64,000 nt of DNA from positions 434,001 to 498,000 of the forward strand of contig NC_012992.1 of the NCBI RefSeq assembly GCF_000026365.1, given 5' to 3'. The notes beneath the pieces were generated by a model that was not told the origin of the DNA, made no database searches, and worked only from the letters and a program-made list of their open reading frames with translations. Below are positions 53,000-63,907 of this stretch, one piece after another. The stretch's first letter is position 1. Each line of letters starts with the position of its first letter. The translations under genes and the position numbers were made by a program. Source of the stretch: Zygosaccharomyces rouxii. Its lineage: Eukaryota > Ascomycota > Saccharomycetes > Saccharomycetales > Saccharomycetaceae.

Positions 53000-54013
53000 A
53001 TGAATATGAATTCTGGAAGTATGGGCATGAGCAGTATGAGCATGAGCAGTATGTCTGGGATGCACGAACATCACACTATGAGCGGAATGAGCCACATGGA
53101 CAGTAGTATGAGTATGCCAAGTTCGGCCAGTTCTAGTATGCCCATGTCAGGAAGCATGAGCATGAGCATGAGCAGCAACATGCCCATGCCTACTGGTATG
53201 GACATGGGAAGTCATAAGATGATGAATTCTTGGTTAACACCAACCTACCAAGACTATCCGGTGTTATTCAAGGGATTGCATGCCAATTCTAATGGTAAAC
53301 AATTTGGTATATTCTTATTAATCGTGGTAACGGCATTTGTTTACAAATTTCTAAACTATTTGAGCTGGTGCCTCGAAGTTCATTGGTTCAAAAACTGGAG
53401 TAAGTCAGATGCTCCACAAGAATCTAAGGATGTAATGTCTCAAGGTGACGAAGCATTGGGGTCTTTACCCAAGATGCCAAATTTCATGTTCGATCTATTT
53501 TGTCCTTCGTGGATGGATCTTTTCCATGATTTCATTAGAGCCATCCTAACATTTTGTTCTACAATGCTAATCTACATGCTAATGTTGGTAGCAATGACCT
53601 ATGTGCTTACTTATGTGTTTGCAGTGATAACCGGCTTAGCGCTGGCAGAAGTCTTTTTCAATAGATGCAAAATTTGCACTTTACGTCGTTGGGAGATTCA
53701 AAGACAGATTAAAAGTGCTCGTACCTGTCCCGGTTATGGTAATTGTAAGTGTGGAAGACATGCTGATTCAGCCGTTCCTTCGACTTCAAATGAAGGCGAG
53801 AAATTGGCACAAACTCAAACGCATGTAGGAGAAAGCGATTCTACCAAAGAAGAAAACAATGATAACTGTTGTTGTACTAATGGTGAAGGTATCACCAAAC
53901 GTGAAAACGAGGCAGAGACTCAATTAGAAAACGAAATTTCGGAGAACGCTAGATGGAACGAACAAGCTGGTAATATGGATGCCAATTTATTACCAGCAGA
54001 AAAATTCAGGTAA
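53000..54013 (+). CDS. CTR1: High-affinity copper transporter Ctr1
   Basis: 337 residues (406 in S. cerevisiae Ctr1, YPR124W). The extracellular N-terminus (residues 1-85) is built of M/S/G repeats with many MxM and MxxM motifs that bind Cu(I). Three membrane segments follow: one near residues 95-118, then two close together near residues 180-220 (STMLIYMLMLVAMTYV with the MxxxM pore motif, then VFAVITGLALAEVFF). The cytosolic tail carries CKCG and NCCC cysteine clusters. The N-terminal repeat is shorter than in S. cerevisiae. Ctr1 imports reduced copper at the plasma membrane as a trimer. Confidence 0.97.
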   Translation: MNMNSGSMGMSSMSMSSMSGMHEHHTMSGMSHMDSSMSMPSSASSSMPMSGSMSMSMSSNMPMPTGMDMGSHKMMNSWLTPTYQDYPVLFKGLHANSNGKQFGIFLLIVVTAFVYKFLNYLSWCLEVHWFKNWSKSDAPQESKDVMSQGDEALGSLPKMPNFMFDLFCPSWMDLFHDFIRAILTFCSTMLIYMLMLVAMTYVLTYVFAVITGLALAEVFFNRCKICTLRRWEIQRQIKSARTCPGYGNCKCGRHADSAVPSTSNEGEKLAQTQTHVGESDSTKEENNDNCCCTNGEGITKRENEAETQLENEISENARWNEQAGNMDANLLPAEKFR

Positions 54014-54365
54014 TGAAGATAACGGATCGAGAGAAGAAGGATAAAGAAGAATAGAGCTTGTTCATAGCATAATCAGGTCTTATGTAATTCTCATAATAAT
54101 TCTAATAGTAATACTAGTAATGATAATAATAAAAATGATAACTATTTTTTTTACTACTGCATACTACTATAACCTTATAGCCCTACATAATTTATCATTG
54201 CTCACGAGCGCTTTAAGTTGGCTTTTTATTTTTTTTATTTTTTTAACGTATACTTGCCGACTATATAAAACTAAGAATACAACTACAAGTAGAGAAAGAA
54301 GTAATAATCTTTGGTAAGACCAAGGTAATTGAATTGGATTCCACAAGACGCCTACCTACATTTAG
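54014..54365. promoter_or_regulatory. SPT6 promoter region
   Basis: 352 bp; very AT-rich, with trinucleotide-like TAATAATA sequences at 54095-54135. No gene is seen; the frame at 54120-54317 is low-complexity chance. Confidence 0.5.
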
Positions 54366-57300
54366 ATGTCTCAGGTGGATGAAAAGGAAAGGGAGCCTGT
54401 GGCTTCTCGTGAAGAAGATGTGATTGCTAATGGTGATGAGGACAAACCACCTAGTGACGAAGAAGAAGGTGAAGACGTTTTTGATTCTTCAGATGATGAG
54501 GAAGGTGAAGACGATGCAGACGAAGCTAGAAAAGTACAAGAAGGATTTATTGTAGATGATGAGGATGAAGATGTAGTCACAGGTAAAGGTTCTAAGAAGA
54601 GAAGAAAGCATAGAAGAGCTAGGGAACAAAATGACGATGACGGTAGACTTTCTGAGGATGATTTAGATCTTTTAATGGAGAATGCAGGTGTCAAACGTGG
54701 GAATGACCAAGCCAGTTCCGGAAAATTGAAAAGATTGAAAAGAGCGGGTCAAGAGGAGACAAAGGATGAAGGATCTGCATCCAATTCTAGAGAAGCTACA
54801 GAGTCGAAACTAGAGGATTTCTTTTCAGATGAAGAAGAACAAGAGCAAGATGGATATGATGATGAGAGACGTAGTGACGAAAGAGGCTCTAGAGACGAAG
54901 AGGAAGATCGTAAAGGAAGTCACGGTCCTCATAAAGGTGGTATGATGGATGAATTGGACGATTTCATTGAAGAAGATGACTTTTCTGATGAGGACGAGGA
55001 GACAAGACAGCAGAGAATTCAAGAAAGGAAAATGCTTAGAGAGCAGAGGATGAAGCAACCTGTTCACGTAACGGGTCTTTCTTCTGATAAGATTGATGAA
55101 ATGTACGATATCTTCGGTGATGGTCATGATTACGATTGGGCTCTTGAGATCGAAAATGAAGAATTGGATGAAGGTAATATAGAAGATGGCGATGCCGTGG
55201 ATACTGAGGGTGCAGGCGAAGGTGACGAAAATGGTGGTGGTACCAAACCTGCAAAGAAAAAGATAACATTAAAAGATATTTACGATTTGCAGGATTTGAA
55301 GAGGAACTTGCTAACAGATGAAGACATGGTTATTAGAAAGACTGATATTCCTGAGAGGTATCAAGAATTGAGAAGCGGTTTGGCAAATTACAGCGAATTG
55401 GCATCTGAGGATCAAGAATTGGAAAAGAACTGGATTAGCGATAAGATTGCCGTGGATAAAAATTTTGCCCCCAATTACGATTTGACCGAATTCAGAGAGT
55501 GTGTTGGTAATGCCATTCAATTCATTGTACAAGAAAATTTAGAGGTTCCTTTCATCTATGCATACCGTCGTAATTATATTTCATCTAGGGATGCCGATGG
55601 ATTCGTTCTCACAGAGGATGATCTGTGGGATATCGTTCAACTGGATATTGAATTCCACAGTATAATAAACAAGAGAGATTATGTCAAAAGATTTTATGAA
55701 GAGCTAAATGTCGAAGATTCGGTGGTGGATGAGTACTTCCAAAACCAAACGACAGGCTCCAGTGCAGAACTTAACTCCTTGCAAGACATCTACAACTATC
55801 TGGAATTCAAATATGCCCATGAGATTAACGATGGTCTTTTGAAGAAAACAGGCAAGAAGCACCTCAAGAATTCCAGTTATGAGAAATTCAAGGCAAGTTC
55901 TCTTTATCAAGCAATTACTGACGTTGGTATCACTGCGGAGCAAATCGGCGAAAATGTCAATGCACAACACCAAATTCACGTAGCTGTGGACCATCCAAAC
56001 ATGACTCCTCAAGAAGTCGTCGAATCTATCCTAAATTCCAATACTGCCGATCTTCAAGTTTTTACATCTAATACCAAGCTTGCCCTTGACACTGTAAAAA
56101 AGTACTACGCATTGGAAATATCTAAAAACACCAAAATGAGGGAAAAAGTCAGATCTGATTTCTACAAGTACTACTTGGCCGATGTGGTGTTGACCTCTAA
56201 GGGTAAACGTGAAATTCAAAGAGGCTCAATTTATGAAGACATCAAATATGCTATCAACAGAACGCCTATGCACTTCCAAAGAGATCCTGATGTTTTCTTA
56301 AGAATGTTGGAGGCAGAATCTTTCAACTTGTTAGGTGTTAAATTACACATGACTTCACAAGCCCATTACGTAGAGCACATGTTCCAAGTGGTCTTGGAAA
56401 CTACCAATACATCCCAATTGGCTACAGAATGGAATAACTTCCGTAAATCTGCTTTTGTCCAGGCGATGGATCAAATCTTTGCAGATATTTCTGGAGAGAT
56501 TAAGGACGATTTATCCAAGACTTGTGAGAAACTGGTCACTAAGACTATTCGCCACAAGCTAATGACTAAATTGGATCAAGCACCATACATTCCTAATCCT
56601 AAGGATCCTAAGATTCCTAAGGTACTGACATTGACTGCAGGCCAAGGTAGATTTGGTTCAGATGCTATTATAGCAGTATTTGTGAATCGTAAGAGTGATT
56701 TTGTGAGAGATTTCAAGATCGTGGACAACCCCTTTGACAGGAATAACCCACAAAAGTTTGAAGACACTCTAGATACCATTATACAGAATTGTCAGCCTAA
56801 TGTCATTGGTATCAATGGTCCAAACCCCAAGACTCAAAAACTATATAAGAGATTACAAGAAGTGGTTCACAAGAAACAAATCATCGACAACAGGGGCCAT
56901 ACCATTCCAGTGGTTTATGTGGAAGACGAAGTCGCCATTAGATATCAAAGTTCTGAACGTGGTAATCAAGAATTCCCAAACAAACCTCCGCTAGTGAAAT
57001 ATTGTATAGCGCTGGCTCGTTATTTGCACTCTCCACTGCTGGAGTATGCTAACCTAACCCTGGAGGAGTTGGGATCGCTTGCTATTCATCCAACTCAATC
57101 GCTAGTGCCCCGAGACTCACTTCTAAGGGTTCTAGAGACTGCTTTTGTGGATATCGTTAATCTGGTTGGTGTGGAAGTTAACAAGGCTACTGATAATCCA
57201 TACTATGCTAGCGCCTTGCAGTACATTTCTGGGTTTGGTAAACGTAAGGCGATTGACTTTTTGGAGTCTCTTCACAGGTTGAACGAACCTCTACTGGCGC

Positions 57301-58730
57301 GCCAACAGTTAATTACCCACAACATCTTACACAAGACGATTTTCATGAATTCTGCGGGTTTCCTATACATCTCATGGAATGAAAAGAGGCAGAAGTACGA
57401 AGATCTGGAACACGATCAATTGGATAATACGAGAATTCATCCAGAAGATTATCATTTGGCTACCAAAGTGGCAGCAGATGCATTAGAATCTGATCCTGAT
57501 GCCATCGCAGAGAAGGAGGGACAAGGAACAATGAGTGAATTTATTGACATTCTAAGAGAAGATACTGATCGTAGATCCAAGTTGGAATCCCTAAATCTGG
57601 AACAATACGCGGAAGATTTGGAGAAGAATACGGGTCAACGTAAATTGAACAACTTGAACACCATCGTTCTAGAATTATTAGATGGATTTGAAGAATTAAG
57701 GAATGATTTCCATCCATTACACGGCGAAGAAATTTTCCAGAGTTTGACAGGTGAAACTGAGAAATCATTCTTCAAAGGTTGTATCGTACCCGTTCGTGTG
57801 GAAAGGTTTAGACATAATGATATTATGTGTATTACCAATTCTCAAGTGGAATGTGTTGTCAATGCTCAACACCATGCGGGAACACAGTTTAAGAGACCAC
57901 CCGGAGACATTTATGAAATTGGTAAGACCTATCCAGCCAAAGTTGTATTTATAGATTACGAGAACATTTTAGCAGAAGTCTCACTCCTAGAGCATGACAT
58001 CAGACACCAATACGTGCCTATCAATTTTAGCAAAGATCCATCCATTTGGGATCTGAAACAAGAATTAGAAGATTCAGAGGTAGAGAAGAAGATTACGATG
58101 CAGGAGGCTCGTGCCAAGAGAACACACCGTGTGATCAATCATCCATACTATTTCCCCTTCAATGGTAAGCAAGCTGAAGATTACTTGAGAAGTAAAGAAC
58201 GTGGGGATTTCGTCATCAGACAATCTTCTCGTGGTGATGATCATTTGGTGATAACATGGAAGCTCGACAAGGATTTGTTCCAACACATTGACGTTCAAGA
58301 GTTGGAGAAGGAGAACCCACTAGCATTGGGTAGAGTTCTTGTAGTAGAACAACAGAGGTATCACGATTTGGATCAAATTATTGTGGAATATTTGCAAAAT
58401 AAGATTAGATTGCTCAATGAGATCACCTCCAATGAAAAGTTCAAGAGCGGAAACATGAAGGATGTAGTAAAGTTCGTGGAAGACTACTCCAAGGTAAATC
58501 CTAACAGATCCGTTTACCATTTTTGTTTCAACCACAACCATCCAGGCTGGTTTTACCTAATGTTCAAATTAAATGCACAGAGTAAGTTGTACACTTGGAA
58601 CGTAAAATTGACTCATACAGGATTTTTCTTGGTCAATTACAATTATCCAAGTGTTATTCAACTCTGCAACGGTTTCAAGACTCTACTAAAATCTAGCAGC
58701 AGTCGAAACAAGACAGCCTCTTATCATTAA
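54366..58730 (+). CDS. SPT6: Transcription elongation factor and histone chaperone Spt6
   Basis: 1454 residues (1451 in S. cerevisiae, YGR116W) from ATG 54366. The N-terminal ~250 residues are extremely acidic. A helix-rich core follows, then a Tex-like region with a YqgF-type domain, a helix-hairpin-helix segment ([17 protein letters not shown]), a death-like domain, an S1 domain ([12 protein letters not shown]...), and the tandem SH2 region that begins near [17 protein letters not shown] with the phosphate-binding stretch [10 protein letters not shown]. It travels with RNA polymerase II, reassembles nucleosomes and binds the Rpb1 linker through the SH2 pair. Confidence 0.98.
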   Translation: MSQVDEKEREPVASREEDVIANGDEDKPPSDEEEGEDVFDSSDDEEGEDDADEARKVQEGFIVDDEDEDVVTGKGSKKRRKHRRAREQNDDDGRLSEDDLDLLMENAGVKRGNDQASSGKLKRLKRAGQEETKDEGSASNSREATESKLEDFFSDEEEQEQDGYDDERRSDERGSRDEEEDRKGSHGPHKGGMMDELDDFIEEDDFSDEDEETRQQRIQERKMLREQRMKQPVHVTGLSSDKIDEMYDIFGDGHDYDWALEIENEELDEGNIEDGDAVDTEGAGEGDENGGGTKPAKKKITLKDIYDLQDLKRNLLTDEDMVIRKTDIPERYQELRSGLANYSELASEDQELEKNWISDKIAVDKNFAPNYDLTEFRECVGNAIQFIVQENLEVPFIYAYRRNYISSRDADGFVLTEDDLWDIVQLDIEFHSIINKRDYVKRFYEELNVEDSVVDEYFQNQTTGSSAELNSLQDIYNYLEFKYAHEINDGLLKKTGKKHLKNSSYEKFKASSLYQAITDVGITAEQIGENVNAQHQIHVAVDHPNMTPQEVVESILNSNTADLQVFTSNTKLALDTVKKYYALEISKNTKMREKVRSDFYKYYLADVVLTSKGKREIQRGSIYEDIKYAINRTPMHFQRDPDVFLRMLEAESFNLLGVKLHMTSQAHYVEHMFQVVLETTNTSQLATEWNNFRKSAFVQAMDQIFADISGEIKDDLSKTCEKLVTKTIRHKLMTKLDQAPYIPNPKDPKIPKVLTLTAGQGRFGSDAIIAVFVNRKSDFVRDFKIVDNPFDRNNPQKFEDTLDTIIQNCQPNVIGINGPNPKTQKLYKRLQEVVHKKQIIDNRGHTIPVVYVEDEVAIRYQSSERGNQEFPNKPPLVKYCIALARYLHSPLLEYANLTLEELGSLAIHPTQSLVPRDSLLRVLETAFVDIVNLVGVEVNKATDNPYYASALQYISGFGKRKAIDFLESLHRLNEPLLARQQLITHNILHKTIFMNSAGFLYISWNEKRQKYEDLEHDQLDNTRIHPEDYHLATKVAADALESDPDAIAEKEGQGTMSEFIDILREDTDRRSKLESLNLEQYAEDLEKNTGQRKLNNLNTIVLELLDGFEELRNDFHPLHGEEIFQSLTGETEKSFFKGCIVPVRVERFRHNDIMCITNSQVECVVNAQHHAGTQFKRPPGDIYEIGKTYPAKVVFIDYENILAEVSLLEHDIRHQYVPINFSKDPSIWDLKQELEDSEVEKKITMQEARAKRTHRVINHPYYFPFNGKQAEDYLRSKERGDFVIRQSSRGDDHLVITWKLDKDLFQHIDVQELEKENPLALGRVLVVEQQRYHDLDQIIVEYLQNKIRLLNEITSNEKFKSGNMKDVVKFVEDYSKVNPNRSVYHFCFNHNHPGWFYLMFKLNAQSKLYTWNVKLTHTGFFLVNYNYPSVIQLCNGFKTLLKSSSSRNKTASYH

Positions 58731-59465
58731 GAAAACTAATATTACGACAACTAGCGGCTCGCTGGGTGTATAATAAAATATTTGTAGAATTACGATTTGT
58801 TTAAATAAATGTTCAAAATCTATCCGGGCGGCTAGAGTGACGCGTTTATGTAGTAAACTACAAACCACTGTCAAGAAGTGTTTAAAAGAAGGAAGATTGA
58901 GGGAAAGCTCAAAAGATAAGTGCTTTATTATTGATGTGGCAATTGTTTATGCGTGTTGATAATACTTGAAATTCTAGGCTAAATAGAGAACCACTAAGAT
59001 ATAACAATATTTGAGTTACCGTGAGAATGCAAAGATTAGTGACAGAGGTTGAAATACGGTATTAGGGTAGACTAAGAAGCCAGCAGAGAAAGAAGGATCA
59101 CTATTGCGAAGGGCCAATTAACAGCTTGAACTTCAATTTCAATCCCAGTGAGAAACCTATTGCATTTACATCAACAATGCCCCAAATTGCTATCCCATAT
59201 TATATTCAAATAAGAAAAGAGGCATAACGTCACTTATCCGGGATAAGTGGCTTTGAGTGGTTGAGGCCTTCTTTATGTTTCCAACTGTTCTTAACTTTTG
59301 GGCTTGTCGACCGTATTACAACGGACTTCGGCGGAATTTTTTGAAAAAGAAACGAAGACCAAAACATATAAAGGTCCCAGATATTATGCTAAATTCAAGC
59401 TCAAGAATACCCAATTCTAAGGGACCAGGGAAATTTACTAGTAATATACCAAAAAAGAAAAAAAA
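58731..59465. promoter_or_regulatory. Promoter region of the aldo-keto reductase gene
   Basis: 735 bp between SPT6 and the next gene. It contains a perfect 19-bp palindrome (separate entry), a frame at 59257-59487 that looks like chance, and an A-rich leader right before the ATG. Confidence 0.5.
59231..59249. promoter_or_regulatory. 19-bp perfect palindrome, possible regulator site
   Basis: CACTTATCCGGGATAAGTG has 9-bp arms around one central G, 217 bp upstream of the aldo-keto reductase start. The TCCGGGA centre resembles sites of Zn2Cys6 regulators, but I cannot name the factor. Confidence 0.4.
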
Positions 59466-60491
59466 ATGTCAAGAGTCGAACAGTTAAGAAAGGATTTGAA
59501 GCAATTGCATACTGGTTATGGTTTAATGAGTTTAACATGGAGACCAACTCCAGTTCCTAAGGAACAAGCTTGGGATGCTATGCAATGTGTCATAGGATTG
59601 GCTCAGGCTAGCGGTGTTAAGGCTTTCTTTAATGTTGGTGAATTCTATGGACCAGATTATTCCAACTTGAAATTGGTCAAGTCTTTTTTCGACGCCAAAC
59701 CCGAATTGCGTTCGCACGTTATTATCAGTTGTAAAGGTGCTATAGATGCAACGACTTTTACACCAAAGGGTAAATCTGAAGATGTGATTGCCAGTGTAGA
59801 AAAATGTGTTGAACACTTAGGTACCCATTTGGAAATTTATGAAGTCGCAAGACTGGATAAATCCCTTGGTGGTGCATATCCTCGTGAATCCTTTGAAGCT
59901 ATGGCATCGCTAGTGGATAAGGGAGTCATTGATGGTATTTCGTTGAGTGAAGTGGACAAAGATGAAATTATTGCCATTCATAAGGATTGGGCTAAGTATT
60001 TAGTCTGCGTGGAAGTTGAATTATCCCTGTTTAGTACCGATATCTTACACAATGGTATTGCATCCATCTGTAACGATTTGGGTTTGATTATCGTTGCTTA
60101 CTCACCACTGGGCAGAGGGTTATTGACTGGTTCGATTAAGAGAGATTCCTCTTTCAAGGATGGTGATTTCCGTTCATTAGTTAAAAGATTTAGAGGTGAC
60201 TCCCTACAACACAATTTAATCTTGACTGAATTTTTGCAAAAGGAGATTGTGGATCAAAGACCTGCATCTAATCCAATTACTTTACCACAGGTGGCGCTAG
60301 GTTGGATTAAAGCCCTAAACGGTAGGGAATATTCCAAGACTCATATTGTACCAATTCCAAGTGGTTCCGATAGGAAGAAAGTTGAGGAGAATTTCAACGA
60401 TTCAAAGACAAAGATCACTGAAACTGAATTTAACAAGATTGGCGATTTCTTGAAGGAGTTCAAAGTTGTTGGTGACAGATATGAGTTTTAA
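59466..60491 (+). CDS. YPR127W: Aldo-keto reductase, pyridoxal reductase-like (YPR127W)
   Basis: 341 residues, close to the 345 of S. cerevisiae YPR127W. The aldo-keto reductase barrel starts at GYGLMSLTWRPTPVP. The usual catalytic lysine sits in ISCKGAIDA, the position equivalent to the AKR8-type enzymes, and the NADPH-binding region is near the end with IPSGSDRKKVEENF. It resembles the pyridoxal reductase (Plr1) family, which reduces pyridoxal to pyridoxine. The substrate is inferred from the family. It is followed by ANT1 in convergent orientation, as in S. cerevisiae YPR127W-YPR128C, with only 26 bp between the stop codons. Confidence 0.92.
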   Translation: MSRVEQLRKDLKQLHTGYGLMSLTWRPTPVPKEQAWDAMQCVIGLAQASGVKAFFNVGEFYGPDYSNLKLVKSFFDAKPELRSHVIISCKGAIDATTFTPKGKSEDVIASVEKCVEHLGTHLEIYEVARLDKSLGGAYPRESFEAMASLVDKGVIDGISLSEVDKDEIIAIHKDWAKYLVCVEVELSLFSTDILHNGIASICNDLGLIIVAYSPLGRGLLTGSIKRDSSFKDGDFRSLVKRFRGDSLQHNLILTEFLQKEIVDQRPASNPITLPQVALGWIKALNGREYSKTHIVPIPSGSDRKKVEENFNDSKTKITETEFNKIGDFLKEFKVVGDRYEF

Positions 60492-60517
60492 TAAGTAGAG
60501 GTGATACGTAAAACTAT

Positions 60518-61555
60518 CTATATTGCTATTGAACGCTTGCGCAAGAAAACATTTGACTGTAAGAAAATAGCCCTGTGCAAAATCTTGGTTAGTTCACCTT
60601 TGAACATAAAGAGTAGACCTTGTACTATTATACCTTTTGCCAATTGAGGCCTGATGCCCTTCCATAAGGCTAATAATCCTTCATGTTGATACAAGTAGCA
60701 AATAACTTGTTGGAAAGAACGGAATTTGGAACCCGTTCTTTGTAATGATGCTTTTGCAACAATCAATGGTTGGGTGAACAGGGTTGAAATCATTTTGGAT
60801 AAAACCCCTAGTATAAAATTTTGTAATGCACCCAATTCATCATTTTTACCGCCAATCAATTCCTCTGTACTAAACAAAAATGTCTTCAATTTTTGATACG
60901 ATGCGAAAGTAATAGATGGATTGATACAAAGAACTAGTGATACTTTGAGACCCTTCCAAAAACCTGTAATATCACCTTGGTGTTCCTTGTAAATCTGTTT
61001 TATAACCGATGTTAGGGATGCAGATTCATTTGTACCTTCTGCAGTCTGTTGCCTTGTGGATACAATGGAAATTGGATTGGTAAAGAGTTGTGAAGTAGCA
61101 CCTGCAACAACACCTAATGCCAATTCTTCAAGCGTACTAAAACTAGTCCTACCAGTTTGTCCCAATTTTTTAGCTCTCGAAGATTTAACTCTAAAATAAT
61201 ATCTTCTAACAAAAGTATACCAAAAGAAATAACAAAAGGATTGTATGAAATTAGCCAGGATTGACGTTGGCATACCCCTGTAAAGTCCAGAAATTCCTCG
61301 TTCCTTAAAAACCTTTACAATACAATCAATAGAATCTTTGTATTTCAATTCGGATTTTTCCATAAAAACACCTTTCTCTTTTTTGTTGTTAGAATCATTC
61401 TGTGGTTTGTCAGTAACACTACCTGAACTCTTTTTGGTATGCTCCTCTTTCAACTGAGTTTGAACCAGTGTCTTTGCCAAATCTAAGGGATAAACAGCAA
61501 TATTAGCCAGAGATGATGCCACTGCACCCGTAATAGCGGATTCTAATGTCGCCAT
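60518..61555 (-). CDS. ANT1: Peroxisomal adenine nucleotide transporter Ant1
   Basis: 345 residues (328 in S. cerevisiae, YPR128C) from ATG 61553-61555. The reading frame is open for another 149 codons upstream but contains no ATG, so this start is used. Mitochondrial-carrier-type repeats are visible: YPLDLAKTLVQTQ, NPISIVSTRQQT and QPLIVAKASLQR, each a Px[D/S/I]xx[K/S]-type motif with six membrane helices in total. The motif is degenerate in repeats two and three, as usual in this peroxisomal subfamily. It exchanges ATP for AMP across the peroxisomal membrane for fatty acid activation. Confidence 0.94.
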   Translation of the reverse strand: MATLESAITGAVASSLANIAVYPLDLAKTLVQTQLKEEHTKKSSGSVTDKPQNDSNNKKEKGVFMEKSELKYKDSIDCIVKVFKERGISGLYRGMPTSILANFIQSFCYFFWYTFVRRYYFRVKSSRAKKLGQTGRTSFSTLEELALGVVAGATSQLFTNPISIVSTRQQTAEGTNESASLTSVIKQIYKEHQGDITGFWKGLKVSLVLCINPSITFASYQKLKTFLFSTEELIGGKNDELGALQNFILGVLSKMISTLFTQPLIVAKASLQRTGSKFRSFQQVICYLYQHEGLLALWKGIRPQLAKGIIVQGLLFMFKGELTKILHRAIFLQSNVFLRKRSIAI

Positions 61556-62187
61556 GTAGTACAGCACAGAATTCAATTTTCTTGAGCCATTCCAATAAGG
61601 TAGGAATTCAACGCACTTTCTTTGATCAACGGGCCTTCTTATATTCAAAGATGGGCTTCTGATGTCTCCCGCGTCTTCAAGCCTTACAAGCGGAGTACGG
61701 AGGCATTTCGGCCTTAGTTTAACGGATGCGGGCCGAGAGGTGGAAATTTCATAAAGGTGTATCAGACACCTGTGTTCAGATATTTGGGCCACTAAATGTT
61801 TTCGAGTATCCAAGCTTACTCTAGCTAGAAAATACAGTGTTGCTTGTGTGAGGTAGGCTTTATTTTTTTTTTTTTTTTTTAAATGATAGTGGAAATGCTG
61901 AGCATAGCTGTCGGAGGGAGATATAAGGGCTATAGCGGAAAAGACGAAGAAGAGGATAATGCGTATCTCCCAATTCCTGCTTCCAGATAGCTTATGATGC
62001 AAATATTTGTCTTCTTTTTATTTTTTTACGTTTTATTTCAATATTTGGACGACAGGTTACGCTGACGCAGCGACAGAAAGGAATATTTCGTATATGTAAA
62101 CCGAAAGATCATCATCACGTACTTTAGCCGCCGAATGTCAGTAATATACATCTTTTCCTTCTGTACTAGCGATTACTTCCCTCCACT
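61556..62187. promoter_or_regulatory. ANT1 promoter region
   Basis: 632 bp. An 18-T run (61863-61880) is a poly(dA:dT) element facing ANT1. No gene is seen. The region also contains the 3' end of the next gene to the right. Confidence 0.5.
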
Positions 62188-62925
62188 TTATTCACTTCCA
62201 CGATAAGTTGCATCTCCACCACTAGATTTATAGCTTGAGTTTTGACTTCCTGAGCCATACACATAATTCCTCATATATGGATCCATCATAGTTGGTTGTG
62301 GGAGTGGGTAGTTCATGGGGAATCCCATGGGTATTGGAAATTGAGCACCCATCGATGGTCCAATTGTTTGTGCAGGCAAAATACCGTTATTATAGCCCAT
62401 GGGGAATGTTGATGGGAACTGGTATTGTGGTATAAATCCAAAGGGCATATAGGAAAACATATGTTGCTGCTGCTGCTGCTGCTGCTGCTCTAAATACTTG
62501 CTGTGTAGAGGAAAGTCGTCTGTGAAACCGTTGTAAGTTAAGGGAGACCGTCCTCTAGAGTCTCTACTACCGTTTACTGGGGTAGAGGTAGATTCCGGCG
62601 GCTGATCGAAATCATCTAATTGTAAAGAATAACCTTCTTCTACAATCTTGTCTAGCCGCCTAGGTGGCGATACGGCTCTAGGGGACGGTTCACTGAATTT
62701 TAACTGGACATGATCGTTTTCAAACACGGTTTCTCCAATGTCATCTGTTACAGGATGGGATTCCTTTTTTCTTTTCTTTGTTCGATGTGAACTTTGATCA
62801 ATTGATCTCTTTGGCGGCTGTTTAACCCTAGTCTCAGCCGAGGGTGTTTTAACATTAGTAGATCTTTGATGCAACGGTTTAACGGAATCGTTAGCCTTAA
62901 CCAGCTTAAACCTTTTTCTCTGCAT
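62188..62925 (-). CDS. Unrecognised basic, low-complexity protein
   Basis: 245 residues from ATG 62923-62925. The N-terminal ~60 residues are very basic with KKRKKES-type nuclear-localisation-like sequence. A short acidic middle with proline-serine motifs (SPRAVSPPRRLD) follows, then a run of eight glutamines. The C-terminal half is rich in P, M, G, Y and Q (IPMGFPMNYPLPQPTMMDPY). It looks like an intrinsically disordered nuclear or RNA-related protein. I do not recognise it, and no conserved fold is apparent. It lies between the ANT1 and TRS31 blocks, so synteny does not help. Confidence 0.65.
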   Translation of the reverse strand: MQRKRFKLVKANDSVKPLHQRSTNVKTPSAETRVKQPPKRSIDQSSHRTKKRKKESHPVTDDIGETVFENDHVQLKFSEPSPRAVSPPRRLDKIVEEGYSLQLDDFDQPPESTSTPVNGSRDSRGRSPLTYNGFTDDFPLHSKYLEQQQQQQQQHMFSYMPFGFIPQYQFPSTFPMGYNNGILPAQTIGPSMGAQFPIPMGFPMNYPLPQPTMMDPYMRNYVYGSGSQNSSYKSSGGDATYRGSE

Positions 62926-63061
62926 GGTCTTTTCCCTTTCTTACTCAGTCTTTTATACCTAAGGAGTGTTGTTAAGGAGTCTAACTCTTGCATATAAACC
63001 CGTATGCGCCAATACATATACATAAGCGTATATACATATATATCCATATACGTATATAAGA

Positions 63062-63907
63062 TTAAGGACCAAATCTTAGATTGTCCCTCTCAAGGACGTG
63101 TCTGTCGAATTGAATTAGATAAACAGTCCTCTGATCTAGTTCACCTTGAGGCATTGAATGAGCTGATACACGACATGGGAATTCGGCGCTATCGAGAAAG
63201 CCTTGAATTATACCACAAGTGAAGTAATCGCAGGACCTGCCAGCTGGTATGAATTGTGTTAACATCGGTAAATTATCAACGATCATATATTCATTATCCC
63301 TTTCTGATGATTTAACCAAATCATCACTTGCATGTCCAAACAGATAAGTCCACATGGTACCATGGACGAACTGCAAGATGTCTAAAATTTTCAAATCTCT
63401 TGGTCTCATGTTATTAATCACAGCCGCTAACGACTCTGTCCCATTCTCATGGTAATGAGTATGATCTGACGCTGAAGATATTGTTCCCGTGCCAGTACCA
63501 CTAGATCCATGAGACTCATTTATTGATGCACTGCTTGAATTGGATAAAAAATTGGAGGTTGAAGATTTAGAATAATTTGGAGGCACGGAATTTCTCAAAT
63601 TTAGTAATTCTACCAGTCTAGTACCAATACCATAACCGTACCCATTGAGTCTAGTTTCAAAATCCTGTGCACTGCTACTTGCCCTGTGGATAGTAGCAAT
63701 CATCTCTTGGAAAAGAAATGCCATGGCTGATAGTGAGACTTCCTGCTTACGATGCATTAAAGAATCTGAATATATCCTTGATGGTGTTGGTGTTGCATTG
63801 GCTTCATTCGGTAGTGATTGTTTGGGTCCAATGGTGTATTCATAGCCATCACTCGGGGTATAAATACCATCGTCAGATGTACTCGGTAGAATAATCTTCT
63901 GAGACAT
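63062..63907 (-). CDS. TRS31: TRAPP core subunit Trs31
   Basis: 281 residues (283 in S. cerevisiae, YDR472W) from ATG 63905-63907. After a Ser-rich N-terminus of about 50 residues, the Bet3-type fold starts at EVSLSAMAFLFQEM. It includes GYGIGTRLVELL, a Ser/Thr/Gly-rich insert (residues ~110-155) and a conserved C-terminal core (LQFVHGTMWTYLFGHASDDL, LPMLTQFIPAGRS, CDYFTCGIIQGFLDSAEF). TRAPP is the guanine-nucleotide exchange factor for Ypt1 and tethers vesicles at the Golgi. The last ~90 bp of the window are its upstream region. Confidence 0.96.
   Translation of the reverse strand: MSQKIILPSTSDDGIYTPSDGYEYTIGPKQSLPNEANATPTPSRIYSDSLMHRKQEVSLSAMAFLFQEMIATIHRASSSAQDFETRLNGYGYGIGTRLVELLNLRNSVPPNYSKSSTSNFLSNSSSASINESHGSSGTGTGTISSASDHTHYHENGTESLAAVINNMRPRDLKILDILQFVHGTMWTYLFGHASDDLVKSSERDNEYMIVDNLPMLTQFIPAGRSCDYFTCGIIQGFLDSAEFPCRVSAHSMPQGELDQRTVYLIQFDRHVLERDNLRFGP

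Noticed and set aside
61556..62002. 149-codon in-frame upstream extension of ANT1
   Set aside because: It contains no ATG, runs through a poly-T tract and is absent from the known protein; the carrier fold begins at the chosen ATG.
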